Shown here: in pieces, positions 36,509 through 46,568 of the stretch | Layout: each line of letters starts with the position of its first letter | How positions within the stretch are numbered: the first letter of the stretch is position 1 | Assembly (NCBI GenBank): GCA_965223825.1 | Contig: OZ245018.1 | Location: forward strand, 1,674,001-1,738,000 | DNA: 64,000 nucleotides | Reading direction: 5' to 3' | DNA from: CAJXQU01 sp965223825 | GTDB taxonomy: Bacteria; Pseudomonadota; Gammaproteobacteria; CAJXQU01 | The notes under the pieces: generated by a model | The model's database searches: none | What the model saw: only the letters and a program-made list of their open reading frames with translations | Told to the model about the DNA's origin: nothing | Made by a program: the position numbers and the translations under genes

Positions 36509-37171
36509 ATGTCTAGCGAAGCAAAGTCTAATGTACTCGATCCTTTGATCGATAATAACCCGATTACCCTTCAGGTTTTAGGTGTGTGTTCTGCATTGGC
36601 TGTTACATCAAATATGATGACAGCTCTTATCATGAGCATCGCATTAACCTCGGTAGTCGCCTGCTCTAATTTCTGTATCAGTGTGATACGTAACCATATT
36701 CCTTCCAGTATTCGGATCATCGTGCAAATGACAATCATTGCATCACTGGTTATTGTCGTTGATCAAATTCTCAAAGCTTATGCCTTTGAAGCAAGTAAAC
36801 AGCTTTCAGTATTTGTTGGCTTGATCATCACTAACTGCATCGTATTAGGACGCGCAGAAGCTTATGCAATGAAAAACCCTCCGGGCCTGAGTTTCCTTGA
36901 TGGACTAGGTAATGGTTTAGGTTATAGCTTGTTACTCATGGTTGTCGCATTTATTCGCGAACTTTTTGGGGCTGGCAAACTTTTTGGTCAAACCGTGTTT
37001 CCATTAGTGAATGACGGAGGCTGGTACTATTCCAATGGTTTGATGTTGTTACCACCAAGTGCTTTTTTCGTCATCGGTTTACTGATTTGGGCGGTTCGAG
37101 CATGGAAACCTGAACAAGTTGAATCTCCTGATTATCAGATCCACCAGGTTCACCGTACGGAGGTAATGTAA
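36509..37171 (+). CDS. nqrD: Na+-translocating NADH:quinone reductase subunit D
   Basis: 220 residues with six predicted membrane helices. It contains the Cys of SVVACSNFC and the later TNCIVLGRAEA, which in the homologous NqrD/NqrE pair hold an iron centre in the membrane. The stop shares a base with the nqrE start (TAATG). Confidence 0.97.
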   Translation: MSSEAKSNVLDPLIDNNPITLQVLGVCSALAVTSNMMTALIMSIALTSVVACSNFCISVIRNHIPSSIRIIVQMTIIASLVIVVDQILKAYAFEASKQLSVFVGLIITNCIVLGRAEAYAMKNPPGLSFLDGLGNGLGYSLLLMVVAFIRELFGAGKLFGQTVFPLVNDGGWYYSNGLMLLPPSAFFVIGLLIWAVRAWKPEQVESPDYQIHQVHRTEVM

Positions 37172-37779
37172 TGGAACATTATCTAAGTCTTTTTGTACGC
37201 TCGATTTTTATTGAGAATCTCGCGTTATCGTTCTTCTTGGGGATGTGTACGTTCCTCGCCGTTTCGAAAAAGATCGAAACGGCGTTGGGATTGGGTATTG
37301 CAGTAATCCTAGTACAAACAATTACAGTTCCTGCGAACAACATCATCTATCAACATTTACTGAAAGAAGGCGCGCTAGGCTGGGCTGGTATGCCAGAAGT
37401 TGACTTGAGTTTTCTCGGTTTAATCAGCTATATCGGCGTGATCGCTGCAATGGTACAGATCCTAGAAATGGCGATGGATCGTTTTGCACCAGCGCTATAT
37501 AACGCACTCGGTATCTTCCTCCCATTAATCACAGTGAATTGCGCGATCATGGGCGGTACCTTATTTATGGTTGAACGTAACTATAATCTTGCTGAAAGTA
37601 CGGTATACGGACTCGGTAGCGGTTTTGGCTGGGCAATGGCGATTACGGCAATAGCTGGCATACGTGAAAAGCTAAAGTATTCTGACGTACCAGATGGTCT
37701 TCAGGGACTTGGCATCACCTTTATTACAGCGGGCCTGATGGCTCTCGGATTCATGGCATTCTCGGGGATACAACTGTAA
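37171..37779 (+). CDS. nqrE: Na+-translocating NADH:quinone reductase subunit E
   Basis: 202 residues, homologous to NqrD with inverted topology. It has LGMCTFLAVSKKIETA and VNCAIMGGTLFM, the cysteines that share the membrane Fe centre with NqrD. The TAATG overlap with nqrF and with nqrD indicates coupled translation for equal stoichiometry. Confidence 0.97.
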   Translation: MEHYLSLFVRSIFIENLALSFFLGMCTFLAVSKKIETALGLGIAVILVQTITVPANNIIYQHLLKEGALGWAGMPEVDLSFLGLISYIGVIAAMVQILEMAMDRFAPALYNALGIFLPLITVNCAIMGGTLFMVERNYNLAESTVYGLGSGFGWAMAITAIAGIREKLKYSDVPDGLQGLGITFITAGLMALGFMAFSGIQL

Positions 37780-38999
37780 TGGAAATAGTACTTGGAGTCG
37801 TTTTATTCACCTTGATCATCATGGCGTTGGTGTTTTTAATCATTAGCGCAAAATCAAAACTTGTTCCCTCTGGCGACATAGAAATTCTGATTAATGACGA
37901 AAAAATCATTCAAACTGCGGCTGGCTCGAAGTTGCTAGGCGCATTGTCAGATGCTCAACTTTTTGTTTCCTCAGCCTGTGGCGGTGGCGGCACTTGTGGG
38001 CAATGTCGAGTAAAAATTTCTGAAGGTGGTGGTTCGATTTTGCCGACAGAGGAGTCCCATATTACAAAACGCGAAGCATCGTGTGGTGATCGTCTCGCCT
38101 GTCAGGTTGCCGTTAAACAAAACATGAAAATCGAAGTTCCTGAAGAGGTCTTCGGCGTGAAGAAATGGCAATGTAGTGTGCGTTCTAATGATAACGTCGC
38201 GACCTTCATTAAAGAACTCGTGCTTGAGTTACCTGAAGGTGAGAATGTTGACTTTCGTGCTGGTGGTTACATTCAGATTGAGTGTCCTCCTCATCACGTT
38301 AAATATAAAGATTTTATTGTCCAAGAAGAATATCGTGGCGACTGGGATCGATTTGATCTATGGCGCTATGAATCTATCGTCAACGAAGAGGTCGTTCGCG
38401 CCTACTCCATGGCTAACTACCCACTTGAGCAAGGGATTATCATGCTCAATGTCCGTATCGCCTCTCCTCCTCCTGGTGCTGATAACGGTATCCCACCCGG
38501 TCAGATGTCATCATATATTTATAACCTCAAAGAGGGAGATAAAGTGACTATCTCAGGACCATTCGGCGAATTTTTCGCGAAAGATACAAAAAATGAAATG
38601 GTCTTCATTGGTGGTGGTGCTGGGATGGCACCAATGCGATCGCATATCTTTGATCAACTTGACCGTATCAAATCTGATCGAAAGATCACATTCTGGTACG
38701 GTGCACGAAGTCTTCGTGAAATGTTTTACGAAGAAGATTTCAACAAGCTTGCTCAAGACAACGAAAACTTTGACTGGCACGTAGCTTTATCCGATCCAAT
38801 GCCGGAAGATAATTGGGAAGGCTATACAGGATTTATTCACAACGTGCTTTTTGAGAATTACTTAAAAAATCACCCTGCACCTGAGGATTGTGAGTTCTAC
38901 ATGTGTGGACCACCGATGATGAATGCCGCCGTGATTAATATGCTAGAAGATCTCGGTGTTGAGCGTGATCATATCTTCCTTGATGACTTCGGGGGTTAG
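37779..38999 (+). CDS. nqrF: Na+-translocating NADH:quinone reductase subunit F
   Basis: 406 residues with an N-terminal helix, a 2Fe-2S ferredoxin domain (Cys67, Cys73, Cys76 and Cys108: SACGGGGTCGQC, RLACQV), the FAD motif RAYSMANYP and an NADH-binding C-terminal domain (GGGAGMAPMRSH, CGPPMM). It is the NADH dehydrogenase entry point. It ends 3 bp before nqrM. Confidence 0.98.
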   Translation: MEIVLGVVLFTLIIMALVFLIISAKSKLVPSGDIEILINDEKIIQTAAGSKLLGALSDAQLFVSSACGGGGTCGQCRVKISEGGGSILPTEESHITKREASCGDRLACQVAVKQNMKIEVPEEVFGVKKWQCSVRSNDNVATFIKELVLELPEGENVDFRAGGYIQIECPPHHVKYKDFIVQEEYRGDWDRFDLWRYESIVNEEVVRAYSMANYPLEQGIIMLNVRIASPPPGADNGIPPGQMSSYIYNLKEGDKVTISGPFGEFFAKDTKNEMVFIGGGAGMAPMRSHIFDQLDRIKSDRKITFWYGARSLREMFYEEDFNKLAQDNENFDWHVALSDPMPEDNWEGYTGFIHNVLFENYLKNHPAPEDCEFYMCGPPMMNAAVINMLEDLGVERDHIFLDDFGG

Positions 39000-39002
39000 A
39001 AT

Positions 39003-39197
39003 ATGATGATGTTCTTAGCCAGCATACTTATTATCGGAATTGCACTAGCAGGAATGGCCGTCGGTGTCATGGCTGGACGGCCAGCAATCAAGGGAAGTTG
39101 TGGAGGCTTAAATCGAATTGGGATCGATCAAGCTTGTGGCTGCTCTAAAAAAGATAAAGAAATCTGTAAGCTTAAAAACAATCAACAAAAACAATAA
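39003..39197 (+). CDS. nqrM: NqrM, iron delivery factor for NQR
   Basis: 64 residues with an N-terminal membrane helix and four cysteines (SCGGL, DQACGCSK, EIC). NqrM (formerly DUF539) is required for NQR assembly, supplying iron to the NqrD/NqrE centre. In Vibrio the order is nqrF-apbE-nqrM. Here nqrM follows nqrF directly and apbE is not in between. Confidence 0.9.
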   Translation: MMMFLASILIIGIALAGMAVGVMAGRPAIKGSCGGLNRIGIDQACGCSKKDKEICKLKNNQQKQ

Positions 39198-39227
39198 GTA
39201 GCGACAGTAGTCGAAGGAGGTTGTCTT

Positions 39228-39647
39228 ATGCTCGCGTCTTTGAAAGTAAAAGATTATATGGGGCGTACTACCACAACGTTTAATAAAGATATGGACGTTC
39301 TACGTGCGATACATATTTTGATAGAGCAAAAAATTTCAGGCGCGCCTGTCATTGATGACCACGGTAATTTAGTTGGCTTTTTATCAGAGAAAGATTGTAT
39401 GAAAGTGGCCCTCAATGCTGGCTATCACGGTGAGTGCGGTGGCCGTGTCGCAGAGTATATGGTAAATGAAATACAAACCATCGAAGCTGATACTCCAATT
39501 ATTGAAATCGCTGAATTTTTTCTTAAATCTAGTTTTCGTCGATACCCTGTTGTAAACGATAACCGGTTGGTAGGTGCGATAAGTCGCCGTGATGTTTTAA
39601 GAGCGTTAGAAGTCGTTTCGGCACCTGAAGCAAGCAGTAAACACTAA
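39228..39647 (+). CDS. Twin CBS-domain protein
   Basis: 139 residues made of two CBS domains: VKDYMGRTTTTFNKDMDVLRAI... GAPVIDDHGNLVGFLSEKD at about 6-60, then the second around VAEYMVNEIQTIEADTPI and RYPVVNDNRLVGAISRRDVL. Adenosine nucleotides are the usual ligands. There is a good AAGGAGG site before the ATG. No fused enzyme or channel is present, so it probably acts as a stand-alone energy sensor. It follows nqrM by 30 bp and may report adenylate charge to the operon or bind another protein; this is inference. Confidence 0.88.
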   Translation: MLASLKVKDYMGRTTTTFNKDMDVLRAIHILIEQKISGAPVIDDHGNLVGFLSEKDCMKVALNAGYHGECGGRVAEYMVNEIQTIEADTPIIEIAEFFLKSSFRRYPVVNDNRLVGAISRRDVLRALEVVSAPEASSKH

Positions 39648-39759
39648 CCCATAATAGGTAGTGTTGTTTTCTCGCTTTTTGTCATCTATTCTTATGCAAG
39701 GGAGAGTGTTTCCCTAACTTTAATACTAAAAACAAATAACAATGTTAAAGGGGAGTCAA

Positions 39760-40056
39760 ATGATGTCAGATACAACAAAATCTCTAGTAACCATTGGTGC
39801 AATCGGTGCCATCACACTACTCACAGCTTGTACCTCAATGAGCGGTATGAGCTCAGCAGAAATGGCCGCAGCTTCTGGCCAAACTACGGGCGTAGATATG
39901 CAAGGTAATGTTGTTGAGCTAACTGATGGTTTTACCTATGGCGGCGATAATATGGCGACATATAATAATGGCCTTTTAGGTACAGGATCGAAAGATCCTG
40001 CCGTTTGTGGTGGCTTTTCAGCTGCGAAATGTAGTGTTAGTTATACTGAAAAATGA
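39760..40056 (+). CDS. Small predicted lipoprotein of unknown function
   Basis: 98 residues from the first of two adjacent ATGs (39760), which has an AAAGGGGAG site; an upstream ATG at 39742 is less likely. A hydrophobic signal ends in LLTACTS, so Cys24 is the lipidation site. After that the chain is short and polar, with a Cys pair near the end (AVCGGF, AAKCSV). I do not recognise a family. It has its own 3' terminator and sits alone downstream of the nqr operon, so an independent promoter in 39648-39741 is likely, but none is clear. Confidence 0.7.
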   Translation: MMSDTTKSLVTIGAIGAITLLTACTSMSGMSSAEMAAASGQTTGVDMQGNVVELTDGFTYGGDNMATYNNGLLGTGSKDPAVCGGFSAAKCSVSYTEK

Positions 40057-40090
40057 GTCATTAAAAATTAAAATTATTACTCTAATGATC

Positions 40091-40124
40091 AAACGCCTGC
40101 AGGTTCACCTTCAGGCGTTTTTTT
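40091..40124 (+). terminator. Terminator after the small lipoprotein gene
   Basis: AAACGCCTG and CAGGCGTTT pair around CAGGTTCACCTT-like loop bases, followed by a T-run (seven T counting the stem end). Confidence 0.9.
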
Positions 40125-40157
40125 ATGCCTAACACATTATTTTATGTTCACGGTTAG

Positions 40158-40991
40158 ATGAACGCTAACTCCAACCCGTTTCAAATATCTTCCTACCGGA
40201 AAAAAACACCAAATCACATATTTGATAAATATATCTTTAATTCTTTAGAAAACATATTAGGATTTAGTGAACTCGCTAAAATATATGAAACAATCCCACC
40301 TGATCTTCTTCCGAGTCCGTTCATAAAACAGTGTTTATCAGCACTTAATATTCATTACGAAAGTAAAATTGGCGAACGGTCACTAGCACATCTTAAACAG
40401 AACCATCGTCCATTAATGATTCTATCAAACCATCCATTTGGTGCATTAGAAGCATTAATTACAATGGACTTTTGTCTTGCGCAGCAGTCGGATTTTAAGG
40501 TAGTCGCAAATCAATTCTTATTAAGAATTTCACAGCTAAGTCCACTGCTGATCGGCGTGTCCCCATTTAGTGATAACAAATCAAAGCAGAATAATAGACG
40601 CTCTTTGCATGAGATGTTTCACTGGCTGAATAATAAGCAAAAGTTACTTTGTTATCCTGCAGGCAATGTTGCTCATTTACATTTATCCAAACCATTTATT
40701 CGCGATCCTGAATGGCGTGTATCGATCGCAAAACTGGCTCGAATAACTCAGGCTGATATTTTACCCCTATATATTGAGGGTAAAAATAGTCCTTTGTTTT
40801 ATGCATTAGGCCCTACTCTTCACGCACTACGATATCCAAAAGAATTATTAAGACAGAAGAAGAAGAAAAATAAAATTATATTAAGATTTGGAGATGTTAT
40901 TACTTTCGAAGAATATAAAAAATTAAGTTCGGATGAAAAACGGATGTGTTTTTTTCGTCAAGAAAATGAAAAGCTAAAAACTTATCGCTGA
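40158..40991 (+). CDS. Lysophospholipid acyltransferase-like protein (OlsA/PlsC superfamily)
   Basis: 277 residues. SNHPFGALEAL at 90-100 gives the acyltransferase histidine (His92) with Glu98 in the place usually held by Asp. YPAGNVAH is the second motif, LPLYIEGKNS a third. This pattern is found in the OlsA/hemolysin-type acyltransferases that acylate lyso-ornithine lipids or lysophospholipids. It is AT-rich compared with its neighbours and convergent with hrpA, overlapping its end by 10 bp. No OlsB partner is present here. Confidence 0.78.
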   Translation: MNANSNPFQISSYRKKTPNHIFDKYIFNSLENILGFSELAKIYETIPPDLLPSPFIKQCLSALNIHYESKIGERSLAHLKQNHRPLMILSNHPFGALEALITMDFCLAQQSDFKVVANQFLLRISQLSPLLIGVSPFSDNKSKQNNRRSLHEMFHWLNNKQKLLCYPAGNVAHLHLSKPFIRDPEWRVSIAKLARITQADILPLYIEGKNSPLFYALGPTLHALRYPKELLRQKKKKNKIILRFGDVITFEEYKKLSSDEKRMCFFRQENEKLKTYR

Positions 40992-43900
40992 TCTGCTTTA
41001 TACGCATCCCATAGTTTCTCAATCCTTTTTTCAGAAACACTCATTGCCGTACCCAATTCTTGAGCAAAAAGTGACACTCTAAGTTCTTCTATCATCCAGC
41101 GGATTTCGATCCATTTTTGAGATCGATCATTGGTACTAGATAAACGTTCCCAATAAATGCTACAACTACGATCTAAGGACTTGTCCTTTGCAGGGTTATG
41201 ATCAAGCTTATCCAACCTGCGATCAATTGCTTTAAAATAACGAGGAAAATGAATAAACCATTCTGGTGGTGTTTCGGTTACAAAGTTCTTTTTGATTAGT
41301 TTAGAACATTGCATTCTTATCGATTGCACCGCCTGCAGCCAAGATAATGGTGTTTTACTTTCAAGTCGCTTATTCACGGAAAAATATGCATCTGCAATCT
41401 CAGAAAGTTTTTCACAGAGTTTGTTAGCGACAAGCATTAATTCACGCTGCCCTTTTGCACATGCTGCATCAAACTGTGATTCATTACGAATATCATAACT
41501 TGCAGCCATAAAACTCTGATCAACAATAGCGTTAATTAAATCCGCCTTGAGTTCATCAGCATGGCAAATTGTTCGAAGTTTTAAGCTCGTTTTATCAAAC
41601 CCTTTAAGATTTTTTGAAAGATACTTCACTTTATCTGAACATACCAACATGAATAAACGTCGTAAGCCTTCACGATGGATTAACTGGGCTTTTTCCTTAG
41701 TATCAACGACCAGAATCGCCACATGATCTGCTTTATCTAATAACGCAGGAAAACCACGTAAAGGCATATTATGTCGTGTCGTTTCTACCTGGCTCGGTAA
41801 ATCGCCGAAATTCCAACTGGTTAGGTGATCGCATTCTATATCCCAGCTCGTATCTTCTGTAAAAATTTGTTCTGCATGCTCTTCCAATTTACCTTGGAGA
41901 ACAAAAAGATTACGACCTTCTGATACCACCTTTCCATGTGCATCGATCACTTTAAAATTTAATTTCAAATGATCCGGTAAACGATCTTGATCCCATTGAG
42001 CTGGCTCAACCGTGATGCCGGTCATTTTATGTAAATGATCACGTAACTTTAATAACAGGTCTCCTTCGCCATACGTTATCGCTTGCAAACATGCTTCTGC
42101 AAAATTGGGTGCTGGAACAAAGTTTTTCCGTAATTGTTTCGGTAGGCTGCGAATTAATTCGGTCACTTTTTCTTTGATTAAACCAGGTACTAACCAATCA
42201 AACTGTTTTTCGTCTAATTGATTTAACATTGCAACAGGAACTGAAAGTGTGACCCCATCGTCTTTTGCACCTGGAGAAAAATGGTAATTTAAAGGTAAAC
42301 CCAACCCGCCCACTTGCAAGCTACTTGGCATGGCTGATTCACTGGCCTGCTTAGACTCTTCACGAATTAGAAAGTCTTTATCAAAGAATAATAGCGATGG
42401 ATCTTCTTGAGTAGCAGTTTGATACCATTTTTTTAACCCATGAGCATTATTGATATCCACCGGTAATGCTTGATCATAAAAATTGTATTGAGCAGTTTCA
42501 TCAACCAAGATATCTAAACGCCGTGCACGATGCTCAAGTGCTTCAACTTCCTTAACCAACTTTTGGTTATGCTTTAGAAAAGGAAAACTATGTGAAAGAT
42601 CAAATGGAATCAGGCCAGATTGAATAAAGAGTCGTCGCGACTCAATCGGATCAATTCGACCGAAATTCACTCTACGATCCGTCGATAATACGAGACCGTA
42701 TAAACTGGTTTTTTCGAGTGCGACCACATGACCGGCCTTTTTAGACCAAAACGGATCTGAGTAGCTGCGTTTAACTAAATCCCCGGCAATTTTTTCGATC
42801 CATTCCGGTTCGATCTTCGCGACGGTTCTCGCATAGAGCTTTGATGTTTCAACAAGCTCTGCCGCAATAAACCATTTCGGTTTTTTTTGAAACTGTGCTG
42901 AGCCCGGGAAAATATTCATTTTGATATTGCGCGCACCAGTATATTCATGACGATCAGATTGAAAAGCGATATTGCCTAACAAACCACTGAGTAAGGCGCT
43001 ATGAATAGATTGATATTTTGCTTCTTCCGAATTTTGTTTAAACTCCATCTCTTTACAAAGACTGGTCAATTGTCGGTGGATATCAAACCATTCACGCATA
43101 CGAAGATAATTTAAGAAATTCGTTTTACACAGTTTGCGTAACTTATTCTGTGATAATTGACTCTCCTGATCTTTATAAAACCGCCATACATTGAGGAACC
43201 AATAAAAGTCTGAATCCTCGTGTGCAAACTTCGCATGCGCCTCATCGGACTGCTGCATTTTATCCATCGGTTTATCACGGACATCTTGCACACTTAATGC
43301 ACTAGCGATAATGAGCATTTCTTTTAAACAATGAAACTCATGACCGGCGAGTATCATCCGTCCAATTCGCGGATCAACCGGTAAACGGGCGAGTTTTTTT
43401 CCGAGTGATGTTAATTGTCTTTGAGCAGTAACCGCACCTAACTCTTCGAGTAATTTAAAACCATCACTGATGTATTTTCCATCAGGCGGATCAATAAACG
43501 GAAATCGATCAACATCACCAAAACGAAGTGAAGATAATTGCAATATAACCGATGCTAAATTTGTGCGTTTAATTTCTGGATCTGTAAAAAGGCTTCGTCC
43601 TATAAAATCTTCTTCTGAATACAGTCGATAACAAATACCATCACTGACACGACCACAACGACCCTTGCGCTGATTTGCTGATGCTTGTGAGATGGGTTCA
43701 ATCGGCAAACGTTGCACTTTACTGCGTGGGCTATATCGACTCATGCGTGCAAGACCTGGATCAATCACAAACCGAATTCCCGGTACTGTTAAAGATGTTT
43801 CTGCCACATTCGTCGCCAGTACAATATGGCGTTTATTATGAGGTTGAAAAACTTTATTCTGATCAGCCACGCCCAACTTTGCGTACAAAGGTAAGATTTC

Positions 43901-44839
43901 GGTATTTTTTAAATGTCGTCGCTTCAGGGCTTCGGTAGTTTCCCTGATCTCATGCTCGCCGGGCAAAAAGATCAGAATATCACCCAAATCTGTTTGGCTT
44001 ATTTCATCAACTACATCGAGAATCCCGAGAACAAGATCACGTTCTTGTTCTTCATCATTAGGATCCACTAAAGGGCGATAATGGACAACTACCGGGTATG
44101 TTCGACCTGACACTTCGATGACTGGAGCGTTATTGAAATGTTTCGATAAACGTTCAGGATCAATCGTCGCTGACGTGATAATAATTTTTAAATCAGGACG
44201 TCTTGGAAGTAGGTTTTTTAAAAAACCGAGCAGAAAATCAATGTTTAAACTGCGTTCGTGAGCTTCATCTATGATCAGCGTATCGTAGGCATCGAGAAAA
44301 CGATCACCCTGCGTTTCAGCCAACAAAATTCCGTCAGTCATTAACTTAATATATGTGTCTGCACTTACGTGATCAGTAAAACGAATTTTATAGCCGACAG
44401 TTTTCCCAGGTTGTGAATGCAATTCTTCTGCAACGCGCGCAGCAACCGTACGCGCGGCGATCCGTCGAGGTTGTGTGTGTCCAATCAGCCCCTTTACCCC
44501 TCTTCCCATTTCGAGGCAAATTTTCGGTAACTGCGTTGATTTACCTGATCCGGTTTCACCACAGACGATCACAACCTGATTTTTCTCGATCAAGGCTGCA
44601 ATTTCATCACGACGTTGATTGATCGGTAACATCTCATCGTAGTCTGGCGTGGGGCGTTTTTGATCGCGTTCGGTAACAACGTTGATCGACTTTTCGATCT
44701 CTTGTTCAAGTTGTTTTAATGCAGCGTGATTTTTCTCTTTATCATTTTGATGACGAAGTTTGGAAAGACGACGACGGAAACGGTGTTGATCAATTCGTAA
44801 GCATTGATGAAGTCGTTTTTTCAGCTGTTCGGGAGACAT
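40982..44839 (-). CDS. hrpA: ATP-dependent RNA helicase HrpA
   Basis: 1285 residues. It has GETGSGKSTQLPK (Walker A), IIDEAHERS (DEAH), SATID, and RKGRCGRVSDG (motif VI), followed by HA2, OB-fold and a long HrpA-specific C-terminal region. The length agrees with E. coli HrpA (1300). HrpA acts in RNA remodelling, with recent evidence for ribosome rescue. It stands alone between an acyltransferase and an anion transporter. Confidence 0.97.
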   Translation of the reverse strand: MSPEQLKKRLHQCLRIDQHRFRRRLSKLRHQNDKEKNHAALKQLEQEIEKSINVVTERDQKRPTPDYDEMLPINQRRDEIAALIEKNQVVIVCGETGSGKSTQLPKICLEMGRGVKGLIGHTQPRRIAARTVAARVAEELHSQPGKTVGYKIRFTDHVSADTYIKLMTDGILLAETQGDRFLDAYDTLIIDEAHERSLNIDFLLGFLKNLLPRRPDLKIIITSATIDPERLSKHFNNAPVIEVSGRTYPVVVHYRPLVDPNDEEQERDLVLGILDVVDEISQTDLGDILIFLPGEHEIRETTEALKRRHLKNTEILPLYAKLGVADQNKVFQPHNKRHIVLATNVAETSLTVPGIRFVIDPGLARMSRYSPRSKVQRLPIEPISQASANQRKGRCGRVSDGICYRLYSEEDFIGRSLFTDPEIKRTNLASVILQLSSLRFGDVDRFPFIDPPDGKYISDGFKLLEELGAVTAQRQLTSLGKKLARLPVDPRIGRMILAGHEFHCLKEMLIIASALSVQDVRDKPMDKMQQSDEAHAKFAHEDSDFYWFLNVWRFYKDQESQLSQNKLRKLCKTNFLNYLRMREWFDIHRQLTSLCKEMEFKQNSEEAKYQSIHSALLSGLLGNIAFQSDRHEYTGARNIKMNIFPGSAQFQKKPKWFIAAELVETSKLYARTVAKIEPEWIEKIAGDLVKRSYSDPFWSKKAGHVVALEKTSLYGLVLSTDRRVNFGRIDPIESRRLFIQSGLIPFDLSHSFPFLKHNQKLVKEVEALEHRARRLDILVDETAQYNFYDQALPVDINNAHGLKKWYQTATQEDPSLLFFDKDFLIREESKQASESAMPSSLQVGGLGLPLNYHFSPGAKDDGVTLSVPVAMLNQLDEKQFDWLVPGLIKEKVTELIRSLPKQLRKNFVPAPNFAEACLQAITYGEGDLLLKLRDHLHKMTGITVEPAQWDQDRLPDHLKLNFKVIDAHGKVVSEGRNLFVLQGKLEEHAEQIFTEDTSWDIECDHLTSWNFGDLPSQVETTRHNMPLRGFPALLDKADHVAILVVDTKEKAQLIHREGLRRLFMLVCSDKVKYLSKNLKGFDKTSLKLRTICHADELKADLINAIVDQSFMAASYDIRNESQFDAACAKGQRELMLVANKLCEKLSEIADAYFSVNKRLESKTPLSWLQAVQSIRMQCSKLIKKNFVTETPPEWFIHFPRYFKAIDRRLDKLDHNPAKDKSLDRSCSIYWERLSSTNDRSQKWIEIRWMIEELRVSLFAQELGTAMSVSEKRIEKLWDAYKADQR

Positions 44840-44907
44840 GGAAGTGTAAGGTAGAAGTTACGTGAGAAAAAAACGCGATCATACCAGATGCGGAAATCTC
44901 ACGTCGT

Positions 44908-46422
44908 TCATTTAATAATGAGCGCGGGGAGATCAATTCCAAGGAGAGGTAGTGCGATAAAGTATGTGCAAAATGTGATAATCAAGACGCCGACAATATT
45001 CAGTAAAACACCTGCACGACACATCTGCGGGACACTGATCTGCCCGGATGAAAAGACGATCGCATTCGGTGCAGTCGCGACCGGCATCATGAACGCACAG
45101 CTGGCCGCAATCGCTGCGGGGATAATCAGTGTGTATGGGTGGATACCCATAACGGGAGCAACAGCGGCGAGAATCGGGATCATCGTCGCGGTCGTGGCCA
45201 GATTACTAGACAATTCCGTCATAAAAATGATCACGGACGCTACCAGCAATATCATCAAAATTGCTGAGACGCCGTACACACCACTAAACTGATAGCCGAT
45301 GAATGCGCCGACACCGTTGGCATCAATCGCGGCAGCCAAACTTAAACCACCACCAAAAAGCAGTAGAATTCCCCACGGTAATTCCTTACATGTTTCCCAA
45401 TCCATCACGTATTCACGTCGTCCAAGATCAACCGGAATAATAAATAAAGCCATTGCCGCTAACAGCGCAATACCGGCATCACTTAAATGCGCGAAAGGAA
45501 GAAATTCACCAATGCTGATCTGCTGAATCAGCGGTCGGAAAATCCAGGAAAAGACGGCGAAAAGGAAGATGAGCAAGGTATATCGCTCACCCTTATTCAT
45601 TTTGCCAAGTGCTTGATAAGAATCTGATGCAAGATCGCCAGCATCACCTAAATGTAATCCAGGAAAACGATACAACACGCGTGTGAGGAATAACCAGCAT
45701 AGCGGAATGAAGAGAATCACGATCGGCAACCCGACGCCGAGCCAGCGTACGAAGCTGATCTCAAGATCGAGCTGTTCTTTAATAAACGAGGCAAAAAATA
45801 AGTTTGGTGGTGTACCGATCAATGTACCGATCCCGCCGATTGACGCACTATAGGCAATCGAAAGGAGTAAGCAAATGGCGAAGTTATTGCGTGATGCTGA
45901 AGAGGATTGATCATTACTTTTAATCAAGGCGAGCAGGCTTAAAGCAATCGGTGTCATCATGATCGTCGTCGCTGTATTAGAAACCCACATACTCAATAGC
46001 GCGGTCGCGATCATAAAACCAGCGATGATTCGCGAGGGTGATGTCCCGACGATCAAGAGCGTTTTCAGGGCAATTCGTTTATGCAAGCCCCAACGTTGCA
46101 TGGACAGTGACAAAATAAAACCACCCATGAAAAGAAAGATCAGATAATGCGCGTAAGGTGCGGCAGCTTGTTTGATTGGGACTGCGCCGAATAAGGGAAA
46201 AACGACAATGGGTAATAATGCCGTCACGTAAACGGGAATAACTTCCGTAACCCACCAAAGCGCCATCCACAGAGCGACACCGGCAGTTGCCCTGCCCGCA
46301 TGGGAAAATGCGACAAGCGTTTGATCATCTTGATGATAGCTCGCCGGTAAATAGAAATATAAAGCGAGTCCTGCCAGTGGACCCAAGAGGAGATTCAACA
46401 CAGGGATGACGTTTTTTAACAT
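44908..46422 (-). CDS. DASS/SLC13-family anion:Na+ symporter
   Basis: 504 residues from the ATG at 46422 (MLKNVIPVLNLL). A TTG three codons earlier is an alternative. It has about eleven to thirteen helices with SNTATTIMMTPI at about 150 and SSNLATTATMIPI near the end, the two SNT-type sodium/substrate motifs of the divalent anion symporters. Substrates of the family include C4-dicarboxylates, citrate, phosphate and sulfate. Which applies here cannot be told. The PP2C-fusion gene is divergent from it. Confidence 0.9.
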   Translation of the reverse strand: MLKNVIPVLNLLLGPLAGLALYFYLPASYHQDDQTLVAFSHAGRATAGVALWMALWWVTEVIPVYVTALLPIVVFPLFGAVPIKQAAAPYAHYLIFLFMGGFILSLSMQRWGLHKRIALKTLLIVGTSPSRIIAGFMIATALLSMWVSNTATTIMMTPIALSLLALIKSNDQSSSASRNNFAICLLLSIAYSASIGGIGTLIGTPPNLFFASFIKEQLDLEISFVRWLGVGLPIVILFIPLCWLFLTRVLYRFPGLHLGDAGDLASDSYQALGKMNKGERYTLLIFLFAVFSWIFRPLIQQISIGEFLPFAHLSDAGIALLAAMALFIIPVDLGRREYVMDWETCKELPWGILLLFGGGLSLAAAIDANGVGAFIGYQFSGVYGVSAILMILLVASVIIFMTELSSNLATTATMIPILAAVAPVMGIHPYTLIIPAAIAASCAFMMPVATAPNAIVFSSGQISVPQMCRAGVLLNIVGVLIITFCTYFIALPLLGIDLPALIIK

Positions 46423-46568
46423 TTGACCCAAACTTCGACATTGCTTGTCGTTATAATGATGTCGAATTAATTAAATGTGACACCTAGGATTCAATTTAGG
46501 CCAATATTTTGCTTATAAACGTAAAGGCCAGCCACATTATAAACACCGAACGTGATCACACCTAATTT

